Shown here one piece after another: positions 42,654-52,006 of a DNA stretch of 62,786 nt (positions are counted from its first letter, which is position 1; the number at the start of each line of letters is the position of its first letter). The DNA is from Bdellovibrionaceae bacterium UBA2339 (GTDB taxonomy: Bacteria > Bdellovibrionota > Bdellovibrionia > Bdellovibrionales > JAMPXM01), in assembly GCA_002344785.1 (NCBI GenBank), contig DDUL01000062.1:1-62786 (forward strand). The letters are read 5' to 3'. The notes below the pieces were generated by a model. That model ran no database searches, was not told the DNA's origin, and saw only the letters and a list, made by a program, of their open reading frames with translations. The position numbers were made by a program, and so were the translations under genes.

Positions 42654-43058
42654 AGTCCGACTCCTTGCTCGCCACAAAAGGCTTCGAGCTCGCATCGAAT
42701 CTGTCTCAAGACCAGCATCAAGACAGCCAAGTTAAATTCTCAGTTTAGGCAGCCCGACTCAGGCGGTCAAAGAACGCGCCAATTTGAGCCTAAAAAACTC
42801 GGCTGAATTCACAAAGAATTCAAAGGAAGTTGGTGAACGCCAACAGGAGTTCACCTAAACTATTTGAAGACGAGTTTGTTGCCTGACTCTTGTGACTGTG
42901 TCCTGCGTTTTGTCAGATTTGTGCGTTGTGAAAACGGACGTCAAAGCGGCCGTTCAAACGACCAACTGAACAGATTGAGACAACGCGAGCTCACGAACAA
43001 TCATTTAGGCTCTCAGCTTGTTCAGATTCGTGATGACCTGTTCGCAATTGAGGTTTCT
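42654..43058. other. 405-nt divergent spacer with an inverted repeat
   Basis: This spacer separates the esterase and desaturase operons. It has no convincing gene. GGTGAAC (42832-42838) and GTTCACC (42849-42855) form a perfect 7-bp inverted repeat with a 10-nt spacer, about 210 nt before the desaturase start: an operator or a hairpin. A TCTCAA element lies near the esterase side at about 42700. Confidence 0.45.
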
Positions 43059-44309
43059 ATGTCCCAGTCTTTCGATTCCTTGGATCCCCAAAACTCCAAC
43101 CCAACACTCGACGCATCGACGAAGCCCATAGCCAATCGGCGTTTGAGCTTCGCCAACTGGCGAGAATTCCCATGGCAAAGAGTCAATTGGGTGAGCGCGG
43201 TGTTTTTGATCGTCACTCCACCGCTGGCGATTTTGCTGACCTCGCTCTACGTATGGAACCACGGCTGGAGCTGGGGACTGACTTGGCTTCTGATCGGTAG
43301 TTTCACAATCTCCAATTTGCTGATCACTGTCGGCTACCACCGCCTCTTTGCTCATCGCGCTTTTGAAGTTCCCGGCTGGGTTCGATTCGCGCTGGTGATG
43401 CTGGGCGCGGGATGCTTTCAAGGCACTTGCTTACAATGGTCGACAGACCATCGTCGCCATCATCGCGTTGTGGATTCCGACGAAGACCCCTACACCATCG
43501 GCAAAGGATTTTTCTTTGCGCACATTGGTTGGATGCTGATGAAGGATCAGCATCCCGAGTCCAAACGCTATGTTCCGGATTTGGCGAATGATCGATGGAT
43601 TAAAATGCAGCATGACTACTATCTGCCGATCGCCATTTTCTCAGGCTGGATTCTTCCGGGTCTTGTGGCTTGGGCTTGCGGCCTTGGATTTTGGCCAGGA
43701 GTGCTGGTCGGCGGCTTGCTTCGCATCGTGCTCTCCGAACACTCGACCTTTTTGATCAATTCGGCCGCCCACACTTTCGGCGGCCAGCCCTACACGGATA
43801 AGAACTCCGCACGCGACAATTGGTTCATGGCCATTCTCACCTTTGGCGAGGGATATCATAACTATCACCACTTCTTTCAAGCCGATTACCGAAACGGCGT
43901 GCGTTGGTATCAATGGGATCCCACGAAGTGGACAATTTGGACGATGTCGGTGCTGGGCATGGCTCGCCGCTTGAAGCGCGTGTCGGCCGCGGAAATTCTC
44001 AAAGCCAAAATCGCGATGGAGCAAAAGCGCATGGCCGCTCGAGGCGCAAGTCACGAACGCCTGCAAGCCTTGCGAGATCGCATCGAAGCTTCGCACAAAC
44101 GTCTTCAAGAACTCCAATTTCAGATGAAAGCTGAGATGAAGCTTCGCGTGGCCCAACGGGCCGAGCGACGCCGCGTCGCTCAAGCCGAGCGGCAAGCCCA
44201 GTTCGCAGAACTTCGCGCCGAAATGGCGCTCGCGCAGGTCGAATTCCGCAACGCAGTGGCAGCCTGGCAGGCCTACGCTCGAGCATGGCGAACGGCAATA
44301 CAGACATAA
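43059..44309 (+). CDS. Acyl-CoA/acyl-lipid desaturase with coiled-coil tail
   Basis: 416 residues from MSQSFDSLDPQNSN at 43059 (GAGG upstream). Three His boxes bind the di-iron site: HRLFAH, HRRHH and HNYHH, with GEGYHNYHHFFQADYRNG typical of Delta-9 fatty-acyl-CoA desaturases. Two membrane hairpins surround them (VFLIVTPPLAILLTSLYVW, TWLLIGSFTISNLLITVGY, and two later). It inserts a double bond into fatty acyl chains and so controls membrane fluidity. Unusually, residues about 305-416 form a long charged coiled coil (HERLQALRDRIEASHKRLQE and on), which ordinary desaturases lack. The next gene starts 25 nt before its stop. Confidence 0.92.
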   Translation: MSQSFDSLDPQNSNPTLDASTKPIANRRLSFANWREFPWQRVNWVSAVFLIVTPPLAILLTSLYVWNHGWSWGLTWLLIGSFTISNLLITVGYHRLFAHRAFEVPGWVRFALVMLGAGCFQGTCLQWSTDHRRHHRVVDSDEDPYTIGKGFFFAHIGWMLMKDQHPESKRYVPDLANDRWIKMQHDYYLPIAIFSGWILPGLVAWACGLGFWPGVLVGGLLRIVLSEHSTFLINSAAHTFGGQPYTDKNSARDNWFMAILTFGEGYHNYHHFFQADYRNGVRWYQWDPTKWTIWTMSVLGMARRLKRVSAAEILKAKIAMEQKRMAARGASHERLQALRDRIEASHKRLQELQFQMKAEMKLRVAQRAERRRVAQAERQAQFAELRAEMALAQVEFRNAVAAWQAYARAWRTAIQT

Positions 44310-45562
44310 CCCCTCATTCACAAAGCGAGTCGCCCCCAACGACCCGCACAGCCTCGCGATCCCCATCGCGAGCATGGGCTTATGCCCTCAGCGGCAGCAT
44401 TGCTCTTCTCGGTCTCACGATTCTCAGCGTGGAAATGCTGTTGAATTCTAATGTAGATCCGCTGGTGGCCGAAGTTCGCGATCGACAAAATCTGCATCGC
44501 GAGCGCTGGCAGGAAGACCTCGAGTACCTGCAAAAAATTGAAGTGTTTCGCGATCTGCTCCCTGCCGCGACGACGTCGAGTGCGCCTGAGCGGCGCGATG
44601 CGGGAGCCACGATCAACGCGATCTTCTATTGGACACCACGCGACCGCATTGGCGACTTTGGTGCCGCCAAACCTTTGGTGTCGCCGGGGACTCGGGAGTT
44701 TTTGCTTCGCTATCAAAGCGAGTGGATCAAATCGAGAAGCTTCTACTCGCTCGGCAAACTCAAGGCGGATCTCAAGCCCTTTGAGAAAATCCACGGCTTT
44801 GATTACTGGGACATCGAAAAGAATTCGCCGCTCGAAAGCTTCAAAGCTGAGCCGATGTTCATCGCCCCCAGCCAGTTGCCACTTCCAGATGCGATGGAGC
44901 TGATCTCGCTGAGCAAAGTTCGACTCATCAAGGGCAGTGTTGATCAGCAACCTTTGGCCGCGCTTCGCGATGTTCGGCAGCTGGCTCGGCTCCTGCTCAC
45001 CACCGAGAATTTCAATTTGCTGACGGCGGGACTTGCGATCTTGGATCTTGAGCGCCGGGCCTTTCGCGAATATGTGGATCGAGGTTGGTTGGACGAATCC
45101 TCATGGCGCCCTGTGGATCAAAATACCAGTCAGCGCGCACAGCGCGCGCTTGTCGGCAATTTGGGTTATCTGCGCGCTGGCACAGACCTCAAAATGCTGG
45201 CCGAGTTTGAAGAAAAATTGCGGCAAAACTGGAATTGGCCGGGGCTGTGCGCGGCGGTCAATGAACAGCTTCCAGTTGAGTTGGCGCTTGAAGATGAGTT
45301 GAGCGGCGAGTGGCCGTGGGAGCGAGGATTTGCCGCAGGCTTTCGCGCTCTACACCGCTTGGCGAGCCTGGCCGAAGACCGCTGCCGCTTAGAGCTCTTT
45401 CGGAGCCAACGAAAGCGTGGCGACTTTCGTTTGGCCGATGCGGACTCACCCTTATTCTTTTCCTACTTACCTTACTTCAGGACGGTTGCCTCGCTTCGGG
45501 ATTGGTCTAAACTACCTAAGCGCTTCGATGGATATGAACGCTTAAAGAGGGGCAATCCGTGA
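44285..45562 (+). CDS. Membrane-anchored protein of unknown function
   Basis: 425 residues. After a polar, Ser/Thr-rich start there is one helix (WAYALSGSIALLGLTILSVE MLL, about 30-52), then a soluble domain on the outer side rich in Arg/Glu/Leu: LVAEVRDRQNLHRERWQEDL. The middle holds ATINAIFYWTPRDRIGD. No family known. It overlaps the desaturase by 25 nt and the next gene by 4 nt (GTGA), so it belongs to the desaturase-DUF58 operon. Confidence 0.75.
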   Translation: MANGNTDITPHSQSESPPTTRTASRSPSRAWAYALSGSIALLGLTILSVEMLLNSNVDPLVAEVRDRQNLHRERWQEDLEYLQKIEVFRDLLPAATTSSAPERRDAGATINAIFYWTPRDRIGDFGAAKPLVSPGTREFLLRYQSEWIKSRSFYSLGKLKADLKPFEKIHGFDYWDIEKNSPLESFKAEPMFIAPSQLPLPDAMELISLSKVRLIKGSVDQQPLAALRDVRQLARLLLTTENFNLLTAGLAILDLERRAFREYVDRGWLDESSWRPVDQNTSQRAQRALVGNLGYLRAGTDLKMLAEFEEKLRQNWNWPGLCAAVNEQLPVELALEDELSGEWPWERGFAAGFRALHRLASLAEDRCRLELFRSQRKRGDFRLADADSPLFFSYLPYFRTVASLRDWSKLPKRFDGYERLKRGNP

Positions 45563-46245
45563 CGGACACGGAAGTCATTCCGCCGCTTCCCACACCGACT
45601 TCAACCGAAGTCATAACCGAAGTCCAAGCTGGCGCCTTAACTGACGTCGTCGATGTGTCACATGCGGCGAGGCTCAAACAAATCGCGCTCGAAGGCGGCG
45701 GCGTGGAGCAATTCACTTTGCCGCCATTGGTGCCTCAGACTGGACCCAATCCGAATGCGGGTTGGTTCTCCAAGTTTCTCAAATTCATTGAACGCAATCT
45801 CCCTGGTGTTGATGGCTTAGGAAGTTCCATCGACTGGGGGTTGGTCGCTCGAGGCTTTTTGATCTTGGCGATTCTGACTCTGGTCTTCGTCATCGTGCGA
45901 GCAGTGCTTCGCGCGCGATCTCAGCATAACTTAAAAGGTCAGCGAATCGAGGCTCGCCGCGTACCCGAGCTTTGGATGGAGCGCGAACTGCAAATCGCAT
46001 TGGCCGAGCAAGACTATGCTCGAGCCCTCCGGGTTCGCTGGGCCCTGCATCTGCATCGTGCGCGCGTGTCGCCGGATCTCACGCCCAGTGAGCGAGCTCA
46101 GCTGACCAAACTCGCCAGCTTACAAGCTCGCGTGCCAGAACTGGATCGCGGCATGTTCGACTCAGCTCATCGACCCAACTTGGAAGAGGCTCGGGAGCTG
46201 ATGAATTTTCTTGATCGGATTGAGGGCGCGGGGACCAGTCCATGA
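45559..46245 (+). CDS. DUF4129-like membrane protein
   Basis: 228 residues, GTG start overlapping the previous stop. A Pro/Thr-rich N-terminal part, one membrane helix (LVARGFLILAILTLVFVIVR), then a helical cytoplasmic domain ARALRVRWALHLHRARVSPD, the pattern of DUF4129 proteins that occur with DUF58/MoxR. In those operons this part is thought to bring enzymes to the membrane; function not known. Overlaps the DUF4350 gene by 4 nt (ATGA). Confidence 0.7.
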   Translation: MTDTEVIPPLPTPTSTEVITEVQAGALTDVVDVSHAARLKQIALEGGGVEQFTLPPLVPQTGPNPNAGWFSKFLKFIERNLPGVDGLGSSIDWGLVARGFLILAILTLVFVIVRAVLRARSQHNLKGQRIEARRVPELWMERELQIALAEQDYARALRVRWALHLHRARVSPDLTPSERAQLTKLASLQARVPELDRGMFDSAHRPNLEEARELMNFLDRIEGAGTSP

Positions 46246-47483
46246 GCCAGTCAACTCGCCGCTTCGGAATCCCAATTCAACTCAAGTGGAGCGAACAGCT
46301 TCTCGTAGTGTCCGCGATTGTCGCGGTGATTGCGGCCTACGTGCTCCAAGAGCATCAAGCCCAGTCGCCCACTTCAGAGGCCGCGGTGATTCGCGGCAAA
46401 GGCGCGCTTTCTCTTGATCGTTTCGCGAAGTTCGCCCAGTCAACCGATGGCCGCCTCGAAGTTCACGCCTGGCGCAAGCCTTTGAACTTCGCACGCGACC
46501 TGCCGACGGATCCGCCATCGCGTCAGACCTTGATGTTTCTTGGCCTGCGAATGCGCCCCAGCGCGCGCGAGATGAAGTTGTTTGAACAATTTCTTCCGCA
46601 GTCGGAGCGACAGATCGTGTTCGCTGGCCACGACTCCGCGAGCGAAATGGTGATGGAACAATTCGCACACGCGATGGGCTTAAGCCTCGACATGCGTCGC
46701 AATTCCAACTTCGAGAACTTTGCGCCCGTGCGAATCACCTCGACCGTCAATGAGTGGCCGTTCCGCGAGGGCGAAGTATACGAATTCTACTCTCGCACGC
46801 GTTTTCACTCCCCGCTTTGCGACAAGCACCCCGTGCATTGCTATGTGCGAGTCGCGCCTTGGCACAAGGCACAGAGCGTGTTCTTGGCGGGCGTGCCCGT
46901 GTTTTCAAACGCTCTGCTCGGGCGCGAAGACAATGCCAAGCTCGCACTGCGACTTCTCTCGGGGCGGCAGAAAATCTATGTCGACGAGTACCATCACTAT
47001 TTCAGCGAGCGCACGTGGTGGGATCTTGTGCGCGAGCCGATCTTTGCATTCGCGGCATCGTGCTTCGGCTTAGCCCTGCTGTTGTACGCCTTCTTTGGCA
47101 GCCTTCCGCGCCTGCAGATTTACGACGCCCTGACCGCGCAGAAAAAGGACGGCTCCAAGTCCGGTGAAAACGCGCTCGCCTTCGGCCGTCGAGTCATTCA
47201 GGGCGTGGCCTTCGAAGGCCTAGTGAGCGAGGCCAAGCGTCTCTTGCAACAAAGTGTGCGACGCCGAAGTTTGTCGGGAGCCGCGCCGCACGAACCTTCA
47301 GCGGCCAGCGATCTTCCCAGCTGGATTCGCTGGTACCGTCAATGGCTCACCAGTCAGAAATATCTGAAGCCTCATCACCGTAAGACTGTCCCGCACTCCC
47401 AAGATCCCAGCTTCAAGTCGAATTCCAAAACCTCACAACGAAGTTCATCAAGCGCCGCCGAGACAACCAAGGAGACCACATGA
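46242..47483 (+). CDS. DUF4350-like membrane protein
   Basis: 413 residues. One N-terminal helix (LLVVSAIVAVIAAYVLQEH), an outer domain with LRMRPSAREMKLFEQFLPQS typical of a GATase-like Rossmann region, another membrane helix (FAFAASCFGLALLLYAFFG) at about 270, and a basic tail. The layout matches DUF4350, a family usually coded between DUF4129 and MoxR genes, as here. No catalytic residues could be assigned. Overlaps both neighbours by 4 nt. Confidence 0.72.
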   Translation: MSQSTRRFGIPIQLKWSEQLLVVSAIVAVIAAYVLQEHQAQSPTSEAAVIRGKGALSLDRFAKFAQSTDGRLEVHAWRKPLNFARDLPTDPPSRQTLMFLGLRMRPSAREMKLFEQFLPQSERQIVFAGHDSASEMVMEQFAHAMGLSLDMRRNSNFENFAPVRITSTVNEWPFREGEVYEFYSRTRFHSPLCDKHPVHCYVRVAPWHKAQSVFLAGVPVFSNALLGREDNAKLALRLLSGRQKIYVDEYHHYFSERTWWDLVREPIFAFAASCFGLALLLYAFFGSLPRLQIYDALTAQKKDGSKSGENALAFGRRVIQGVAFEGLVSEAKRLLQQSVRRRSLSGAAPHEPSAASDLPSWIRWYRQWLTSQKYLKPHHRKTVPHSQDPSFKSNSKTSQRSSSSAAETTKETT

Positions 47484-48418
47484 CCTTAGCTCAATTCCGA
47501 GATCACATCCGCCATCAGATCAGCGACAAGATTCTGTTTGGCAGCGACGAATTGATTGAGCATTTGACCATCGCCTATTTGGTTGGCGGCCACGTCCTTC
47601 TGGAAGGACCACCTGGAACCGGCAAGACCCTCGCGGCGAAGGCCTTTGCGCAAAGTCTCGGTGGAAAGTTTCGGCGAATTCAGTTCACCAGTGATCTGTT
47701 GCCCGCGGATATTCTGGGAAGTCACATTTATGATCCCAGCCGTCAGACTTTCAATTTCATTGCCGGTCCTTTGTTTGCCGACGTTGTTTTGGCCGACGAA
47801 GTGAATCGGACTCCACCGCGCACGCAGTCCGCCTTGCTTGAAGCGATGGAAGAGCGACAGGTCACAGTTGAAGGCGAGTCACATCGATTGCCACCGCACT
47901 TTTTTGTGGTCGCCACGCAGAACCCTTTTGATCACGACGGCACATTCCCATTGCCTGAAGCCCAGCTCGACCGATTCCTCTTCAAAGTTTCGCTGAAGGC
48001 AGGCAGTGCGGAGCAAGACGCGGCGATCTTGCGCGAACAGCTGAGCGGTCCCATTCCCGAGCGCTTGCACCAGATTCAGCCCGCACCCATCAATGTCGAA
48101 GTTGCACGTCAAGAGATGCGCCAAGTGCGCATGGACGATTCTCTTCTCAAGGCCCTCACCAAGCTTTTGCAGATGAGTCGTCAACATCCGGCTCTTGCGG
48201 CCGGAGCCTCGGTGCGAGCCGGTATTGCGCTGGCCAACGTCGGCCGCGTCTCGGCCGCATTTCAGGCGCGGGATTTTGTGACGCCCGACGATTTGCGCCG
48301 ATTCGCGGTGCCGGTCTTGCGACATCGAATTCGTCTCACGGCCGAGGCCTCATTTAGCGGCGAGACGGACGTCTCGATTGTGCAAGAGCTTTTGAAGCGC
48401 GCGGAGTTTCCGGTTTGA
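47480..48418 (+). CDS. MoxR-family AAA+ ATPase
   Basis: 312 residues. Walker A EGPPGTGKTLAAKAFAQ, Walker B VVLADEVNRTPPRTQSALLE, the pore/insert motif AMEERQVTVEGE, sensor 1 VVATQNPFDHDGTFPLPEAQ and the downstream LDRFLFKV Arg-finger segment are all intact. MoxR ATPases act as chaperones that assemble or activate partner proteins, often with VWA/DUF58 proteins. ATG overlaps the DUF4350 stop (ATGA); the DUF58 gene starts at its own stop (TTGA). Confidence 0.94.
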   Translation: MTLAQFRDHIRHQISDKILFGSDELIEHLTIAYLVGGHVLLEGPPGTGKTLAAKAFAQSLGGKFRRIQFTSDLLPADILGSHIYDPSRQTFNFIAGPLFADVVLADEVNRTPPRTQSALLEAMEERQVTVEGESHRLPPHFFVVATQNPFDHDGTFPLPEAQLDRFLFKVSLKAGSAEQDAAILREQLSGPIPERLHQIQPAPINVEVARQEMRQVRMDDSLLKALTKLLQMSRQHPALAAGASVRAGIALANVGRVSAAFQARDFVTPDDLRRFAVPVLRHRIRLTAEASFSGETDVSIVQELLKRAEFPV

Positions 48419-49809
48419 ACCGGCCGCGACTGACTTCCCGCTTTTTTATTTTCTTCGGCGTGCTGAGTTTGCTCTGCACCTTGAGCGTTGCCGCGGCCAC
48501 AGCCCTGTTCTCTTCGGGTGCGGATTCGAACCTCACCGAGCCCGCTTTGAATTTCGGCGCTTGGGGATGGGTCATCGCCGTATCCGCACTGCCGCTCGCC
48601 ATGTTGATGTGGACATGGCGAGATCGCCGAAGCTTACCCAAAGCCGGGGATCTCGAGCTTGCGATCGAAGCTCCGCAACAACTGAGCATCGACGAAGTTC
48701 ATGAAACAAGTGTCAGCTGGCTGGATGTTTCTCGGGCCGGTCACGTCGCGGCTCAAGATGGTCGAATCGAACTCTTTGATCTTCGCGACACTCACTTGGA
48801 GCTGTTGTTCTCCACCACATCTCCGCGCGTGAGCCTGCATCCCCGACAATTGGGTTACACGAAAATTGAGTCTGTCGAAGCTCGAGCCCACTCGCGCTGG
48901 GGACTTTGGACCTACGACCTCAATGTTCGCCTGCAATCTCCCCTTGGATTGCGAATTCATCCCAGCACGGCGACTTGTCCGGAAGAAACTTTTGTGGAAC
49001 TCGCCCGTCGAGCCGGTCTGCTCCGTTTGGGGGCTCGCAAGCGCACACAGTCTCGAGCCGCGGAATCTTTCGTTTCCACGCGCGAGTGGCAAGCTGGCGA
49101 TCAACGCCGCCATCTCGACGTGCGAAAGTCAGCGCGCTATCAAAAACCGATGACCAAAGAGTTCGAAGCCCTTCATGAACATCATCTGGTGGTGGTGCTC
49201 GATTCGGGTCGGGGCCTCATGGGCATGTCGGGCACTTCGCGCGTCTGTGAACGCTACATTTCCGCGGCTTTGGCGGCGATTGAGTCGGCACTCCGCGCCG
49301 GCGATCGCGTCACTTTTGTGAGTCACGCTGGCCGAAGTCGATTCATGATTGGTCGAGAACGCTCACTTCGTGCGTTTGACTCGCTCTTTCGCGGCACCGA
49401 ACACGTCAATCCCACCGAGGAAGAATGCGACTATCGCCGATTGGCCGCTGAGATCGAGCGCGTCGCTGGGGCTCGATCGATCGTCTTGGTCCTCACGGAT
49501 GCGCATCGTCCCTCCGTTCAGGCCGTGTTGGCGCAAGCGCTACAGCGCCTGTCGCACCGACACCTTGTCGCGCTCGCGACACTTGAGCCGGACGAGTTAG
49601 ATGCCGATCATCTTGCACTGTCGATTGAACAAATCGACGCCCAATCTTTAGGTGATCTGGTGTTCGCGTTGGAGCTTCATGAACAATTGGATTTGTTTCG
49701 CCGTCGTCTCCTCGCTCAAGGCGGCATCGTATTCACCGCGCCCGAGAAGTATTGGATTTCGTCGGTGCAGAAGCTCTATGCCACTTTGCGAGTTTCCGCG
49801 CGCGCTTAA
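48415..49809 (+). CDS. DUF58 family protein
   Basis: 464 residues, TTG start inside the MoxR stop. Two N-terminal membrane helices (FIFFGVLSLLCTLSVAAATA and WGWVIAVSALPLAMLMW) lead to a VWA-like domain with the DUF58 signature REWQAGDQRRHLDVRKSARY (about 222-241). The following MIDAS-like segment reads LVVVLDSGRGLMG, with an Asp and a Ser/Gly where the metal site is expected. Last gene of the plus-strand operon, 21 nt before the convergent SpoIIM stop. Confidence 0.92.
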   Translation: MNRPRLTSRFFIFFGVLSLLCTLSVAAATALFSSGADSNLTEPALNFGAWGWVIAVSALPLAMLMWTWRDRRSLPKAGDLELAIEAPQQLSIDEVHETSVSWLDVSRAGHVAAQDGRIELFDLRDTHLELLFSTTSPRVSLHPRQLGYTKIESVEARAHSRWGLWTYDLNVRLQSPLGLRIHPSTATCPEETFVELARRAGLLRLGARKRTQSRAAESFVSTREWQAGDQRRHLDVRKSARYQKPMTKEFEALHEHHLVVVLDSGRGLMGMSGTSRVCERYISAALAAIESALRAGDRVTFVSHAGRSRFMIGRERSLRAFDSLFRGTEHVNPTEEECDYRRLAAEIERVAGARSIVLVLTDAHRPSVQAVLAQALQRLSHRHLVALATLEPDELDADHLALSIEQIDAQSLGDLVFALELHEQLDLFRRRLLAQGGIVFTAPEKYWISSVQKLYATLRVSARA

Positions 49810-49830
49810 GCACGCCACGGATCGACAGGT

Positions 49831-50823
49831 TCAGGTGCGAAGCGATGCTTTGAGATCGGGCATCTTGAAAGCACCGACAGCGTTGGATTTCGAGTCCGCG
49901 CGGTACAAACACCAAACCCAAAACAGAGCCGCAACCCCGAAGCCCAAGCTCGACTTCACTTCAACCGGAATGTGTTCGCGAGGTGAAACAAAGGCCTCGA
50001 TCGCACCGGCGATCACCAACCACGGGATCGCGCCCATCGCGATGACAGCACCGTCGCGAGTCGCTAAGCGCAACTGCAAGGGCCTTTGGGCTCGGCCCGC
50101 AAAGATCGCGCGACCAAAGGGCACGCCGGCCATCGCGGCCACGGCGATGATCGACAGCTCCAAGGGCCCATGTGCGCCGACAAAGGCTAAGAGCTGTTGC
50201 TCAAAATCGTGACGAAGACAAAACCCCAGCACCACACCGAAGTAGAGACCGTTGAATCCGGCCAAGAGAAAACCGCCCACACCTAGCAAAGTCCCCCAGA
50301 AGAACATCTTGATGGCCAAGCCCATGTTGTGAAGTGTGATGTCGATGAAGGCCTTAAAGTTATTTTCATTGATGCGATGAAACCAAGCTTCTTGATCGAT
50401 GATCTTCTCTACCAAATCTGGCCCGGCGATGAGCGATGCATACTCAGGCTGTAAACGGCCTAGTTCAAAGCCGACCAAGAAGAGTGCCCAAAACGAGCAA
50501 ACCGTGAAGACCATGACCGAAATGTGTCGCGTCCAAGCTTGATCCCACAGTTGGCGAAAGCTGAGCTTGCCTTGTGGATCAACACGGCGTTTGGCGATGT
50601 GATGAAGCTTGAGTGTCGCGTCGGCGAGAAGCTCCTCGTGCCCGACATGATCCGCAGCCGCACGCGAGTTGCTGGTGCGCTGTCGATAATTCGCGGCCGC
50701 CAAAAGCTCAGTCGCACTCCAAAGCTCAAGGACAGCCGTCACGGATTGAGGCTGTCCTCGTGCGCCTTGGCCTGCATGTTCCAAGTCGGAGAGTTTGGCT
50801 CGCGTGAGTCGTGCTTCCCACAT
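49831..50823 (-). CDS. Stage II sporulation protein M (SpoIIM)-like membrane protein
   Basis: 330 residues. Five to six membrane segments follow a charged start: SVMVFTVCSFWALFLVGFEL, NMGLAIKMFFWGTLLGVGGF, FNGLYFGVVLGFCLRHDF and others. The motif HGPLELSIIAVAAMAGVPFG near 215 is the SpoIIM/DUF95 signature. In non-sporulating bacteria this family is coded beside RDD, MoxR and DUF58 genes and is thought to be part of a membrane complex of unknown role. It follows the third RDD gene by 5 nt and converges on DUF58. Confidence 0.88.
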   Translation of the reverse strand: MWEARLTRAKLSDLEHAGQGARGQPQSVTAVLELWSATELLAAANYRQRTSNSRAAADHVGHEELLADATLKLHHIAKRRVDPQGKLSFRQLWDQAWTRHISVMVFTVCSFWALFLVGFELGRLQPEYASLIAGPDLVEKIIDQEAWFHRINENNFKAFIDITLHNMGLAIKMFFWGTLLGVGGFLLAGFNGLYFGVVLGFCLRHDFEQQLLAFVGAHGPLELSIIAVAAMAGVPFGRAIFAGRAQRPLQLRLATRDGAVIAMGAIPWLVIAGAIEAFVSPREHIPVEVKSSLGFGVAALFWVWCLYRADSKSNAVGAFKMPDLKASLRT

Positions 50824-50828
50824 GAAGA

Positions 50829-51407
50829 TCAGTTCTCCATATAGACGACTCTTGTGTCGAACAAGAGGTCATGCAAGGCGCGTTTGTCGCCGCGAACGCC
50901 GGCCATGATGAAGCCGATCCCCAAGGTGAGACCCGACAGAAGTTTTCCGATGGTTTCTCGCCAAGCACCAGACCAGAAGCTGACGTTGACGCTGGTTTCA
51001 GAATTGTAAACTCGAAGCTTCAACGCCATTTTGCCAGGTGTGGCGCCCTTACGGGACAAGAACCAACCCGCATAGACCATGGTGATCACCAGTTGAAACA
51101 CCATATTGAAGACGCCCAGCGCGACGGTGACCCACAAGGCCTCCTCGCCAGCCGGCCGCAAGATGAACATGCCGGCAAAGTTCACAATGAGGGTCACGGG
51201 AAATACGACGACCGAAATGAACATGCCGTCGATCATGCTCGCGAGAAAGCGTCGCCAAAATCCTGCGGGTCGAAACACCCTGAGAGGTGCCGAATGAATG
51301 TTGAGCGCCAGATCATCTTGCGAAGTCGATCTGGAGGGCGACTCAGAACTCGATGATCGATGCGCTTCAAGCTGATGTGAGTCTCGAGAATTCGAATTGC
51401 CTTCCAT
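50829..51407 (-). CDS. RDD family protein (third RDD of the locus)
   Basis: 192 residues with three membrane helices. After a polar Ser-rich N-terminus, RRFLASMIDGMFISVVVFPV contains the RxxASxID version of the RDD signature, KGATPGKMALKLRVYN the second conserved stretch, and RGDKRALHDLLFDTRVV the C-terminal one. RDD proteins are small inner-membrane proteins, sometimes linked to ion exchange or to amyloid-like secretion. An intrinsic terminator lies between it and the second RDD gene, so it and SpoIIM may have their own promoter or depend on read-through. Confidence 0.9.
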   Translation of the reverse strand: MEGNSNSRDSHQLEAHRSSSSESPSRSTSQDDLALNIHSAPLRVFRPAGFWRRFLASMIDGMFISVVVFPVTLIVNFAGMFILRPAGEEALWVTVALGVFNMVFQLVITMVYAGWFLSRKGATPGKMALKLRVYNSETSVNVSFWSGAWRETIGKLLSGLTLGIGFIMAGVRGDKRALHDLLFDTRVVYMEN

Positions 51408-51425
51408 TTTACCCTACCTGCTATT

Positions 51426-51453
51426 CAAAAAGAGGGGGCCTCGTGGAGGCCCC
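51426..51453 (-). terminator. Intrinsic terminator between RDD genes
   Basis: On the minus strand GGGGCCTC-CAC-GAGGCCCC (51453-51435) is a perfect 8-bp hairpin, followed by CTCTTTTT. It lies 8 nt after the second RDD stop codon and 19 nt before the third RDD start. Confidence 0.93.
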
Positions 51454-51460
51454 GCTGACT

Positions 51461-52006
51461 TCACTTATTCACGCGCACGACGCGTGTACCGGCAAGCAGA
51501 TCATGCAGGGCACGTTTATCCTTACGCACACCGGCCATGATGAAGCCAATCAACAGCGTCAAGTACGATGCGATCTTGGCAAACTCTCGAACGACAGCCT
51601 TACCGAACGACAGATGCTGCGTGGTACCCTCTTTGTAAACCCGCATGCCAAAGGCCAGTTTACCCAGCGTCGCACCTTTGCGACTTGTGAAGTAACCCAC
51701 ATAGGCCACCGTCACGGCAATACCGATGACTTGCGAGAGGACATTCATCAACGTGTCCATAGTCGCATTGTCCTTGAAGACGGTCACGGACGCGAAGCCC
51801 ATCGCAAAGCCCAAGGGAAAACTCACCAAGTTCACAATCACACCATCGACGATGGTGGCCAGCCAACGAATCCAAAAGCCGGCCGGCTCCATCTTCATCG
51901 TCGGCGAAGAGACCAAATTGAGGTCGGGGCGCTGCTGAGCTGCACCCGAGCCTTGTGGCTTCACGGCATTGGCCGCGTTCGGATCGTACTTAAATGCTTC
52001 GCTCAA
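51461..52006 (-). CDS. RDD family protein (second RDD of the locus)
   Basis: 181 residues, TTG start inside the previous stop codon (TTGA), with AAGGGGG upstream. IRWLATIVDGVIVNLVSFPL carries the RDD-type signature (RxxAxxVD), KGATLGKLAFGMRVYKEGT and RKDKRALHDLLAGTRVV the other two. It is close to the third RDD protein along its length (both end KRALHDLL followed by TRVV), so one arose by tandem duplication. The start codon is weak but the coupling overlap is strong evidence of translation. Confidence 0.9.
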   Translation of the reverse strand: MSEAFKYDPNAANAVKPQGSGAAQQRPDLNLVSSPTMKMEPAGFWIRWLATIVDGVIVNLVSFPLGFAMGFASVTVFKDNATMDTLMNVLSQVIGIAVTVAYVGYFTSRKGATLGKLAFGMRVYKEGTTQHLSFGKAVVREFAKIASYLTLLIGFIMAGVRKDKRALHDLLAGTRVVRVNK

